NCBI GenBank assembly: GCA_963811905.1
Contig: CAWETK010000006.1
Location: 62,001-126,000, forward strand
From: DATFVA01 sp963811905
Lineage (GTDB): Bacteria; Bacteroidota; Ignavibacteria; Ignavibacteriales; Ignavibacteriaceae
Direction: 5' to 3'
Length of the DNA stretch: 64,000 nucleotides
The translations under genes and the position numbers were made by a program. Of this stretch, positions 1 through 7,089 are shown piece by piece; position 1 is the stretch's first letter, and each line of letters starts with the position of its first letter. The notes beneath the pieces were generated by a model, which was given only the letters and a program-made list of their open reading frames with translations, was not told the DNA's origin and did not search any database.

Positions 1-190
1 AAATCGCCTCCCAGGGACATTCTGGTACACAGGCATTGCAGTCTATACATTCATCAGGGTCAATCAGCAGCATTTCTTTCGGAATAGTTGGATCATCTCC
101 GGTATATTCGTAAATACAGTCAACCGGGCAGACCTGGGTGCACGCAACATCTTTACAGTTAAGACATAATTTTGTTATGGTGTAAGCCAT
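1..190 (-). CDS. 4Fe-4S dicluster ferredoxin (3' end cut by window)
   Basis: Small electron carrier of the bacterial 2[4Fe-4S] ferredoxin type, acting in the cytoplasm. Reading the minus strand from the ATG at 190 gives 63 residues before the window ends. Two cysteine clusters are visible: CLNCKDVACTQVCPVDC near residues 9-25 and CIDCNACVPECP near residues 48-59. The start is preceded by AAAGGA about 6 bases upstream, which supports it. The spacing of the first cluster is longer than the plain CxxCxxCxxxCP pattern, as in the seven-iron or Alvin-type ferredoxins, so one site could be a 3Fe-4S cluster. The C-terminus lies outside the window. The gene is divergent from the phosphatase gene at 415. 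Confidence 0.9.
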   Translation of the reverse strand, partial: MAYTITKLCLNCKDVACTQVCPVDCIYEYTGDDPTIPKEMLLIDPDECIDCNACVPECPWEAI

Positions 191-414
191 AGTTATTCCT
201 TTGAGAGTTAATGAAAATCCTATCGATCCTCTTTAATGAATGATTCCGATCCAAGTGATTTCTGTAAACAACATTCAAGAATAAAAAAATATTATTGATT
301 AAGCAAGCCGTCATTCCTCCTGGTGATGCAGAGAAAAATAAGTGAGGCTTAAACTATTATTTTTTATATTTGTTTCTTTTGTTCTAATCCGGAAACCAGG
401 AGGATAATATAATT

Positions 415-897
415 ATGGAAAATATCAGAATATTGTTCGTCTGTATGGGAAATATCTGCCGTTCACCTGCCGCGGAAGGTATACTTAAGACAATGGTGGA
501 AAAGGAGAAACTTTCTGACAGGATTGAGATTGATTCAGCGGGGACTATCGATTATCATGCAGGCGAATCTCCCGATCCCAGGATGAAGTTCCACGCCTCC
601 AGCAGGGGCTATTTTCTTAAAAGCAAAGCCCGTCAGTTTGACCCTAAAACCGATTTTGAGAAGTTTGATTATATAATCACAATGGATGATGAAATATTCA
701 ATGAGATTTCACGCCTGGATAAACAGAAGATATACCGAAATAAGATCCACAAAATGATTGAATTCAACCGGCATATCAAAGCAGATGAAGTGCCTGATCC
801 CTATCTCGGAGGACCGGAGGGATTTGAAAAAGTTGTTGAGATACTGGTGGACGCATCCAGGGGATTGCTTAACAGGTTAAAGAATGAGCTTAAATGA
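415..897 (+). CDS. Low molecular weight protein-tyrosine-phosphatase
   Basis: Cytoplasmic phosphatase that removes phosphate from protein tyrosines (or related small substrates) through a cysteinyl-phosphate intermediate. The P-loop C-x5-R is CMGNICR, with Cys10 and Arg16, followed by Ser17. The general acid loop appears as VPDPYLGG near residue 126. Length 160 aa matches the family. An AGGAGGATAATATAATT stretch ahead of the ATG gives a good ribosome binding site. The last 14 bases overlap the next gene, a fructosamine-kinase-like protein, so the two are probably translated together. Such a phosphatase next to a deglycating kinase is a recurring arrangement that may serve repair of sugar-modified proteins; this link is inference. 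Confidence 0.93.
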   Translation: MENIRILFVCMGNICRSPAAEGILKTMVEKEKLSDRIEIDSAGTIDYHAGESPDPRMKFHASSRGYFLKSKARQFDPKTDFEKFDYIITMDDEIFNEISRLDKQKIYRNKIHKMIEFNRHIKADEVPDPYLGGPEGFEKVVEILVDASRGLLNRLKNELK

Positions 898-1756
898 AAA
901 AATAAGAAAAGAAATCGAAGAGAGACTGGATTCTTCGGTTAAAGAACATAAAATCCTTTCAGGGGGATGCATCAGCAATGCCTATAAGCTTACAATGTCA
1001 TCAGGAAAAACTTTCTTATTGAAAATAAATGATAATACGCCTCCCGATATGTTTGAGAAGGAAGCGCACGGCCTGAATGAATTGCAGAAAGCTGATGCAG
1101 TAAGAGCTCCCGGTGCCAAAATATATTCCAACAATTACCTGGTAACTGAATTTATTGAAAGCAGCAGAAAATCCGGCAGCTTTTTCAGCGACTTTGGAAG
1201 AGATTTTGCGGAACTGCATAAATACAGAGGTTCATCCTTCGGGTTTTATGAGGACAATTATATCGGGTCAACAACTCAGAAAAACCTCACCGATGATGAT
1301 GAAGATAAGGACTGGACAAAGTTTTATTTCAACAAAAGACTCCTCTTTCAATTACTGCTCTGTGAAAAGAATGGTCTTGCTGATGAGGATCTCAGGAAGA
1401 GCTTCAGCAGGCTTGAGAGTAAGATAAGCGATATTCTGAAAGACTCTGAAGAGCAGCCTTCACTTCTACACGGCGATCTATGGAGCGGAAATTATATGGT
1501 TGATGAACACGGGAATGCCTGCATTATTGATCCCGCTGTATATTACGGCCATCGTGAAGCTGACCTCGCGATGACAAAACTGTTCGGCGGATATTCGGAA
1601 GATTTCTATAAATCGTACAATGAAAATTTTCCCTTAAAAGATGGATGGGAATACAGGGAGAATATTTATAAGCTCTACCATGTTCTGAACCATCTGAATT
1701 TATTCGGAAGAGGCTACTACTCTCAGGCTCTCTCACTGATCAGGTTCTACCTATAA
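884..1756 (+). CDS. Fructosamine kinase family protein
   Basis: Predicted kinase of the fructosamine-3-kinase/ketosamine kinase family, which phosphorylates sugars attached to protein amines so that the adduct falls off. The fold is protein-kinase-like: Lys47 in LLKIN would bind ATP, the catalytic loop HGDLWSGN is at residues 196-203, and the metal-binding DP of IIDPAVYYGHRE is at 216-217. Length 290 aa is normal for the family. It overlaps the phosphatase gene by 14 bases. The substrate cannot be told from sequence. Nothing looks truncated. After the stop there is a non-coding region rich in palindromes. Confidence 0.88.
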   Translation: MSLNEKIRKEIEERLDSSVKEHKILSGGCISNAYKLTMSSGKTFLLKINDNTPPDMFEKEAHGLNELQKADAVRAPGAKIYSNNYLVTEFIESSRKSGSFFSDFGRDFAELHKYRGSSFGFYEDNYIGSTTQKNLTDDDEDKDWTKFYFNKRLLFQLLLCEKNGLADEDLRKSFSRLESKISDILKDSEEQPSLLHGDLWSGNYMVDEHGNACIIDPAVYYGHREADLAMTKLFGGYSEDFYKSYNENFPLKDGWEYRENIYKLYHVLNHLNLFGRGYYSQALSLIRFYL

Positions 1757-1810
1757 AATATCTGGTTTTAATTAAAGAATTTCTTTTCCGGCTAATTTTG
1801 GAAATTGCAA

Positions 1811-2079
1811 AGTGAAACGCTTTTTCGCTTAAATTATGGTGTTAAAAAATTCAACAGACTGACAAAATGTCAGTCACCGAATTTACATCCTATTTAAAGG
1901 CCGGTTAGAGGCCTTTTAAAGGCCTGGAGGACTCAAAATGAGACACGGCGAAAACAAGCCAAAAACGCACTTTTGGGTTGTTGAAAATATTTACATATGA
2001 CAAAATGTCAGTGGGAATGGTGTACAGCGAAACGCCGTTTCGCTTACTTTGAATATGCAAAGCGAAACGCCGTTTCGTT
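1811..2079. repeat. GCGAAACG palindromes, three copies
   Basis: Three short dyads of one type lie in this convergent intergenic region: AGTGAAACGCTTTTTCGCTT (1811-1830, degenerate), AGCGAAACGCCGTTTCGCT (2026-2044, perfect 9-bp arms around one C) and AGCGAAACGCCGTTTCGTT (2061-2079, one mismatch). They flank the longer element at 1851-2012. They resemble REP-type intergenic palindromes; none is followed by a T-run of the kind seen in an intrinsic terminator. Function unknown. Confidence 0.7.
1851..2012 (+). repeat. Dispersed palindrome-bounded element, copy A
   Basis: This stretch aligns without gaps to the reverse complement of 24166-24330. Order: GACTGACAAAATGTCAGTC (1857-1875, perfect 8-bp arms), a 55-bp spacer, ACTCAAAATGAGACAC (1931-1946), a roughly 50-bp A-rich stretch that includes TTTACAT (1990-1996), and TGACAAAATGTCA (1998-2010). 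The spacer consists of 11-bp units: AGGCCGGTTAG (1898), AGGCCTTTTAA (1909) and AGGCCTGGAGG (1920), with a possible degenerate unit at 1887. No open reading frame of note is present. It lies between two convergent genes, so a promoter role for either neighbour is unlikely. Confidence 0.8.
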
Positions 2080-2142
2080 AAGAACTGCAAAATGGAATTT
2101 TCACACAGCTTATTAAATCCATCAAAGTTATCGTTTAATTTC

Positions 2143-2988
2143 CTATTGCTTTTTCACATCAAGAAGTTCAATATCAAAAATCAATGTCGAATTCGGGGGA
2201 ATAACCCTGTTAGGCCTGTTGCCATAGCCGAGAGCAGGAGGAATTATAAATCTTGCTTTTTCGCCTTTCTTCATCATTGCTATACCTTCATCCCATCCAG
2301 GTATTACCATATGAGCACCGAGTTTAAATGTGAAGGGTTCATCCATTTCAACCGAGCTTTGGAATTTTGTGCTGTCTTTTGCAAGGAAGCCTGAATAGTT
2401 CACAGTAACCAGATCACCGGAATCCGGCTGAGGTCCGTCACCTTCTTTAACGATAGCATACTTCAAGCCGTCCTTAGTAGTTTTATATTTAGTAGAATCA
2501 ACATCCCACAGATTTGCTACGACAGGTTCTTTTGCATCTACGAGAGATATAACAGCTTTCAGATCAGCGTTCGGCGGAATAGGTCCTATGCCCTGCTTGC
2601 CATATGCAAGCTTCGAAGGAATAATAATCGTTCTTGTACCGCCCACTTTCATTCCTTCAATACCTTCAACTGATCCTTTTATGAAAGTTCCTTCCTTAAG
2701 TAAAAATTTATAAGGCTTTCCCATTTTCTGGGTAGAGCCGATAGATTGCTTTGCTTTGGTGGAATCCTTTGACCAGTCCTTAAACGGGTTCTCAGCTGAA
2801 TCCTTAATCACCCAGGCGCTGAAATTGATTGATACGAGATCCCCCATTTTCGCTTCTCTGCCAGTACCAACAGTATCCTCAGTATATTTTAGCCCATCGT
2901 CCTTTGTTACTACCTTCGGATTGTTTGAACATCCGGATAAATATATAAGTGTAACGGCAAAAAAAGCTAACGCAAGTAATTTCTTCAT
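2143..2988 (-). CDS. Double-domain FKBP-type peptidyl-prolyl isomerase lipoprotein
   Basis: Peptidyl-prolyl cis-trans isomerase expected to help proteins fold outside the inner membrane. The N-terminus is a lipoprotein signal with lipobox LSGC (Cys about residue 20), so the protein should be lipid-anchored. Two FKBP domains follow, about residues 35-150 and 165-281. The second has the full set of family motifs (VTVNYSGFL, PGWDEGIAMMKKGEKARFIIPP, LGYGNRP, IPPNSTLIFDIELL). The first has a longer insertion and a less typical active-site sequence (VSINFSAWVI), so its isomerase activity is less sure. The gene is monocistronic and convergent with the kinase gene across the repeat region. Confidence 0.92.
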   Translation of the reverse strand: MKKLLALAFFAVTLIYLSGCSNNPKVVTKDDGLKYTEDTVGTGREAKMGDLVSINFSAWVIKDSAENPFKDWSKDSTKAKQSIGSTQKMGKPYKFLLKEGTFIKGSVEGIEGMKVGGTRTIIIPSKLAYGKQGIGPIPPNADLKAVISLVDAKEPVVANLWDVDSTKYKTTKDGLKYAIVKEGDGPQPDSGDLVTVNYSGFLAKDSTKFQSSVEMDEPFTFKLGAHMVIPGWDEGIAMMKKGEKARFIIPPALGYGNRPNRVIPPNSTLIFDIELLDVKKQ

Positions 2989-3061
2989 TATAAATCCTTT
3001 ATTTTGATCTATAAATATATTTATTTAAAGCAATAAATCATAAAACTGGAATATTGGATAA

Positions 3062-3721
3062 ATGATGAGGATCATAGGATTGGTGGTTTTTACCGGTATC
3101 GTATTCTATTACAGTTCCGGGAAAAATTATATTTACCAAAATCGTGAAAGGCCGCAGATGAAAGATACTACATCCGGAAACATCATAATTGACTCGGATT
3201 ATAATATCGATGATGCCTTAGAGGGAATTCTTATACCTCCGGAAATAAAAAAGGACCTCATTCTTATCGAGGTACAGTATTACTCTTTCGACGATAAACT
3301 TCACCAGGGACAGCTTGTAATAAATAAGCTACTGAGAAGCGATCTTATTAAAATATTTAAAAAGATTAAAGAAGAAAGATTTCCGATAGGAAAAGCAGTC
3401 CCCATAGTATCTTATAACTGGAATGATGAGAAATCCATGGAGGATAACAATACTTCAGCATTTAATTACAGATTTATTGCAGGGACAAAGAAACTGTCAA
3501 ACCATTCATACGGTACGGCAATAGATATTAACCCGTTATTCAATCCCTACATCAGAAAAGATCTTCATCAGCCGGAAGGGTCTGTTTACAATCCTGCACG
3601 GAGAGGGACCATTACAGGCGATTCTTTCCTGGTAAAAGAATTTAAGCTGATGGGCTGGGACTGGGGAGGAAACTGGGTAAACAAAAAAGATTACCAGCAC
3701 TTTGAAAAGGAAGTACAATAA
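3062..3721 (+). CDS. M15-family peptidase (D-Ala-D-Ala carboxypeptidase-like)
   Basis: Zinc peptidase of the VanY/M15 group, likely to cut peptidoglycan peptides in the periplasm. The first 20 residues are hydrophobic and serve as a signal peptide or anchor. Zinc ligands of the family are recognisable: SNHSYGTAIDINP (His and Asp) and the C-terminal YQHFE (His). Length 219 aa is usual. It lies 73 bases from the divergent FKBP gene and meets the esterase gene tail to tail with no gap (stop at 3721, next stop at 3722). Whether it cuts D,D or L,D bonds cannot be told. Confidence 0.85.
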   Translation: MMRIIGLVVFTGIVFYYSSGKNYIYQNRERPQMKDTTSGNIIIDSDYNIDDALEGILIPPEIKKDLILIEVQYYSFDDKLHQGQLVINKLLRSDLIKIFKKIKEERFPIGKAVPIVSYNWNDEKSMEDNNTSAFNYRFIAGTKKLSNHSYGTAIDINPLFNPYIRKDLHQPEGSVYNPARRGTITGDSFLVKEFKLMGWDWGGNWVNKKDYQHFEKEVQ

Positions 3722-4855
3722 TCAGTTCTTCCTGCCAAAGAAAAACTCCAGGGGACGCCATATCCTTCTTGCCCATGAAGCTTCATTATGCAGCCCTTGC
3801 GGGTCTTCATACCATAAGATATCCTTGCCTTCCCTATAACCTTTTTCTTCAAGAGTATTTATCATTTCTTTTGTACCGGGGGCAAGCAATGAATCCAGGC
3901 TGTTGCCTCCCCAATCAAAATAAAACTTCAAGTTTTTACGTACACCATCATACTTCTCAACATCATCAACATAATCAATATACTTGTATTTCAATGCAGG
4001 CGAAATGCATATAACCTTCGAAAAAATACCAGGATAATTCCACCCGAGCATGAAGGAAATCAGTGCTCCAAGTGATGAACCTCCGACGGCGTTATATTCC
4101 GGTCCTTTTAAAGTCCTGTATACCGAATCAATAAAAGGCTTAACCTTAGTAACGATAAAATTCATATAGGCCCGGCCGGTATCATTATCTGCATACTCTG
4201 AAGATCTCCATTTAGTGTTAGCCAGTCCTACTATTATAACCGGTTTTATCATTCCGTCTCGGATAAGACTGTCGGCAGTTTCATCCATTTGCCAGTCAAT
4301 GCCGAATGCCGAAGTGGCGGGATCAAAGAGATTTTGTCCATCCTGCATATAAAGCACAGAATATTTTTGATTTGTTTCGGTATCATAACCGGGAGGAAGC
4401 CATACAATTATATCCCGCGGAAGTATCCCTTTTCCTTTTATGCTTCTGTAGTAATCTACTTTGCCTGTAACCTGACCTTTCAGTTCATAACTGAATTGAT
4501 CCTTCCAGCTCTGAATTACAAGGTTAACAGTTGTATCACCGTTTACAAAAAGCTTATGATTGCCGGGGATAGTCCCATCATTCATCACCTCTTCTGAATC
4601 CCAGGAACCGCGAGTGATTTTATATTCGATATTTTCACCTGCCGGTAAAGGAATAGATTTTTCCCAAAAATTACCCGATGTATTAATTAAAGAAATTTTA
4701 TCCGGCTGCCAGTTTCCCAAATCAGGTATATTCCCTGTTATATACACATTTTCGCTGTCCGGTATATTATTTGTTTGAATTCTAAATGTAATTACTTTGG
4801 ATTCCTGTGCCCTTATTGTCAGGAACGCCAGAAAAATGAATATCACGTATTTCAT
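3722..4855 (-). CDS. Secreted esterase with N-terminal CBM20 domain
   Basis: Predicted exported hydrolase of the esterase D (Fes/feruloyl esterase-like) family. The ATG at 4855 gives a clean signal peptide (MKYVIFIFLAFLTIRAQ). An in-frame GTG at 4891 would add 12 residues ahead of it and is less likely. Residues about 20-110 form a starch-binding CBM20 fold (VYITGNIPDLGNWQPD). The alpha/beta hydrolase part follows with GGSSLGALIS as nucleophile elbow, an Asp region at FYFDWGG and a His in GLHNEASW. The domain pairing suggests action on a glycan-bound ester, but the substrate is not evident. It shares tail-to-tail contact with the M15 gene. Confidence 0.85.
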   Translation of the reverse strand: MKYVIFIFLAFLTIRAQESKVITFRIQTNNIPDSENVYITGNIPDLGNWQPDKISLINTSGNFWEKSIPLPAGENIEYKITRGSWDSEEVMNDGTIPGNHKLFVNGDTTVNLVIQSWKDQFSYELKGQVTGKVDYYRSIKGKGILPRDIIVWLPPGYDTETNQKYSVLYMQDGQNLFDPATSAFGIDWQMDETADSLIRDGMIKPVIIVGLANTKWRSSEYADNDTGRAYMNFIVTKVKPFIDSVYRTLKGPEYNAVGGSSLGALISFMLGWNYPGIFSKVICISPALKYKYIDYVDDVEKYDGVRKNLKFYFDWGGNSLDSLLAPGTKEMINTLEEKGYREGKDILWYEDPQGLHNEASWARRIWRPLEFFFGRKN

Positions 4856-4982
4856 CTGCAATCCGAATAAACAAAAAGTATTTATTAACACTGCAAAATA
4901 AGAGAATTATTTTACTAACAGAATTGTAATAATTATCGGTTATATTTGAATATTATCTCAAAAATTCTAGTGATTTTTTAAT

Positions 4983-6416
4983 ATGAAAATTGGTTCAAAA
5001 CTTCCATTAGTCATTATATTTATTTCTGCAATAATTTATTCGGGAAATATTTTCCCTCAACATAAACCGGATGCTGTGGGCGATGTTTCGATAAAAAAGT
5101 GGAAAGATGATAAGACAGCTGCATTCAGTTTTACATTTGACGATTGTCTGCAGTCGCAGTACGACTATGTTTTCCCAATTTTTGAGCAATTTGGTTTCAA
5201 AGGAACGTTCTATGTGATCACAGGTCCGCTTGATGATCCAACAGGTCCTTACTGGAGATACGGCACGTGGCCTGAGTTCATTGAGATGTCCGACTCGGGC
5301 AACGAAATAGCATCACACACGGTAACACACCCTCATCTGCAGAATCTCCCTATTGGTGACACATTAACTTCGGGCACTTTGATATACGAATTATACCAGT
5401 CGAAGAAAAGTGTTGAACGTAAAATCCCCGGAAAAAAATGCATTGATTTAGCCTATCCATACTCGGAATATGATAATGATGTTCTTAATTACTCCGCAGA
5501 ATTTTACGAAGTTGCGCGTGCAATTTCAGACAATCCTGTTGATTCATTATTAACGGGGCAGCAATGGTATAAAATCGGCTCCCGTGTAATTGAATTTAGT
5601 CTGCCTCGCAATACTCCTTCAGATGATCTGGATGAGCTTCAGGAATTCTATGACTATGTTGATAATACTGTAAACCAGGGAAAGTGGGGGCTTCTACAGG
5701 CACATGATGTTATTCCTTTCGATTCCATTGCATCGGCAATCGGTTCGTACCAGCCTATTTCAGTACAATGGTTCAATTCCGCCTGCCAGTACGTATCAGA
5801 GGCAGAAGCAAACGGTGATTTGTGGGTTGCCCCTGTGAAGGATATTACCAGGTATATGAAGGAAAGAGAGTGCTATGATTATAATATCCTTTCTGTTACA
5901 GATACCAGCATAAAAATTAACATTACAGATACTCTGAATAATAATATTTACAATTTTCCCCTCACTGCCGACATTATGGTACCAAATGACTGGCCGACAG
6001 TATCTGTCTTCCAGGGCGCCTATTATGATTATACCTCATCATATTCATCAGGAGGCAGCACTATAATCGAAACTTCGGTAATCCCTGACGGAGGAACAAT
6101 TACGCTATATAAAGGATTAGTTTCCGGAATAAATGATCTCACCCAAAAGCCCGGTGAATTCAGGCTGTACCAGAATTATCCGAATCCTTTTAATCCTGCT
6201 ACCACCATCAGCTTCACCCTCCCTTCAGATGGATTCATTTCCCTGAAGATATATAACTCATTAGGAGAGGAAGTGAAGACCATTGAACAAAATTATCTTA
6301 CCAGCGGCAGCCATAACATAAATTTTGATGCGTCAAACCTTCCAAGCGGAGTGTACTATTACAGACTAAATGCCGGAAGCTATTCTGCAGTGAAGAAGAT
6401 GATCCTGCTTAAATAA
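4983..6416 (+). CDS. Secreted polysaccharide deacetylase with type IX sorting domain
   Basis: Metal-dependent NodB-fold deacetylase expected at the cell surface or outside, removing acetyl groups from a polysaccharide. After a signal peptide (about residues 1-26) the NodB motifs are visible: TFDDC near residues 51-55 (catalytic Asp and metal Asp) and ASHTVTHPHL near 110 (metal His pair). A middle beta-rich stretch of unknown role follows. The last 80 residues are a C-terminal sorting domain beginning YQNYPNPFNPATTISF and ending in KKMILLK, the tag recognised by the type IX secretion system. A minus-strand terminator hairpin lies just after the stop codon. Confidence 0.92.
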   Translation: MKIGSKLPLVIIFISAIIYSGNIFPQHKPDAVGDVSIKKWKDDKTAAFSFTFDDCLQSQYDYVFPIFEQFGFKGTFYVITGPLDDPTGPYWRYGTWPEFIEMSDSGNEIASHTVTHPHLQNLPIGDTLTSGTLIYELYQSKKSVERKIPGKKCIDLAYPYSEYDNDVLNYSAEFYEVARAISDNPVDSLLTGQQWYKIGSRVIEFSLPRNTPSDDLDELQEFYDYVDNTVNQGKWGLLQAHDVIPFDSIASAIGSYQPISVQWFNSACQYVSEAEANGDLWVAPVKDITRYMKERECYDYNILSVTDTSIKINITDTLNNNIYNFPLTADIMVPNDWPTVSVFQGAYYDYTSSYSSGGSTIIETSVIPDGGTITLYKGLVSGINDLTQKPGEFRLYQNYPNPFNPATTISFTLPSDGFISLKIYNSLGEEVKTIEQNYLTSGSHNINFDASNLPSGVYYYRLNAGSYSAVKKMILLK

Positions 6417-6424
6417 AAAAATAA

Positions 6425-6543
6425 CCTCCGCAATTAAGCGGAGGCCATAATGAGTTGAACCTCTCATTTATAGTTAGAAGACTGTCCTACCCCTCGGGTC
6501 ATAATCTTCTTACATTCCAAAACTAATTACTTAAATAGTGAAG
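6425..6543 (-). ncRNA. Candidate small RNA, unit 1 (minus strand)
   Basis: Read on the minus strand, a conserved box (6544-6563) is followed after about 51 bases by a hairpin that encloses GGGGTAGGAC (plus-strand 6484-6493), closed by GAAG/CTTC. An intrinsic terminator follows: stem GCGGAGG/CCTCCGC with loop TTAATT (6444-6425), then TTATTTTTTT running into the 3' end of the deacetylase gene. The same order and spacing recur in unit 2. No start codon with a usable reading frame is evident. The 5' end is a guess; transcript length would be near 110-120 nt. Confidence 0.5.
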
Positions 6544-6785
6544 CGCATCCGTACAATTACCATTTTTTAAAAGAAAATTTGCTCAAAATCGAACAAAAAG
6601 CCCCTGCAAGACAGCAGGGGCCTGGAGAGAGTGTGTTGAAGCGCTATAAAGCTATGAAGTCGTCCTACCCCACAGACTGTGCTTCGGTTAGGAAACTACT
6701 ACTAAATAATTATTTTCACATCCGTATAATTACCATTTATATTAAACTCTAAATAATTCCTAAAAACCGTAATTATACGGATGCG
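6544..6785. promoter_or_regulatory. Three copies of a GTAATTRTACGGATGYG box
   Basis: Three copies: minus strand at 6544-6560 (GTAATTGTACGGATGCG), minus strand at 6717-6733 (GTAATTATACGGATGTG) and plus strand at 6769-6785 (GTAATTATACGGATGCG). The last two form a perfect 14-bp inverted repeat. The plus-strand copy also contains CCGTA-ATTA-TACGG dyad symmetry. Each copy sits just upstream of a transcription unit: the two candidate RNAs and the two-component operon. This fits a shared promoter or regulator site. The NarL-type regulator encoded at 8213 is an obvious but unproven candidate to bind it. Confidence 0.5.
6600..6716 (-). ncRNA. Candidate small RNA, unit 2 (minus strand)
   Basis: Second copy of the unit at 6425-6543. 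The minus strand carries GTAATTATACGGATGTG (plus-strand 6717-6733), then GAAG...GGGGTAGGAC...CTTC (plus-strand GTCCTACCCC at 6662-6671), then a strong intrinsic terminator: 8-bp stem GCCCCTGC/GCAGGGGC (6621-6600), loop TGTCTT, followed by TTTTTG. The distance from box to terminator is about 96 bases against 100 in unit 1. The body sequence differs more than the boxes do, as expected for related structured RNAs. The family is not one I recognise. Confidence 0.55.
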
Positions 6786-7089
6786 CCGGAAGATTCTCTG
6801 TATTATATTCCAATTAAAAACATTGATTTCCTATAAGAATTTTCATATCGTCATCAAAACAATAGTAGAAGAAAATCATTTCAATATTGAGGAGTATCAG
6901 GATAAGTATTATTTTAAGAAGAAAGTCCAGGAATATTTTCCACAATTTTCTGATGAAATTATATTTTCCGCAATTGAATCTTATAATAAAAATAATTCTT
7001 CCCAACTATACCGGCAGAAATCCCTGCAGGCTCTCAGTGAAAAACTCTACAAGGGTGTTTTAAACCGTTATGAAGGAAGAATTGCATGA
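6781..7089 (+). CDS. Small hypothetical protein upstream of a histidine kinase
   Basis: Unrecognised protein of up to 102 aa, lysine- and glutamate-rich and probably helical. It overlaps the histidine kinase start by 20 bases, which suggests coupled translation. The ATG at 6781 falls inside the conserved box described at 6769-6785, so the real start may lie downstream, for example at TTG 6823 (about 88 aa). No transmembrane segment or known motif is seen. It may be a small partner of the kinase or only a leader frame. Confidence 0.45.
   Translation: MRRKILCIIFQLKTLISYKNFHIVIKTIVEENHFNIEEYQDKYYFKKKVQEYFPQFSDEIIFSAIESYNKNNSSQLYRQKSLQALSEKLYKGVLNRYEGRIA

Noticed and set aside
1757..2142. CRISPR array
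   Set aside because: The repeats are only 11 bp, without longer unique spacers, and no cas genes are in the window.
3769..4778. Several plus-strand open frames opposite the esterase gene
   Set aside because: They are antisense to a gene with clear signal peptide, CBM20 and hydrolase motifs, and show no domain of their own.
6425..6444. Plus-strand terminator of the polysaccharide deacetylase gene
   Set aside because: There is no T-run on the plus side; the T-run lies on the minus side, so it is assigned to the minus-strand unit.
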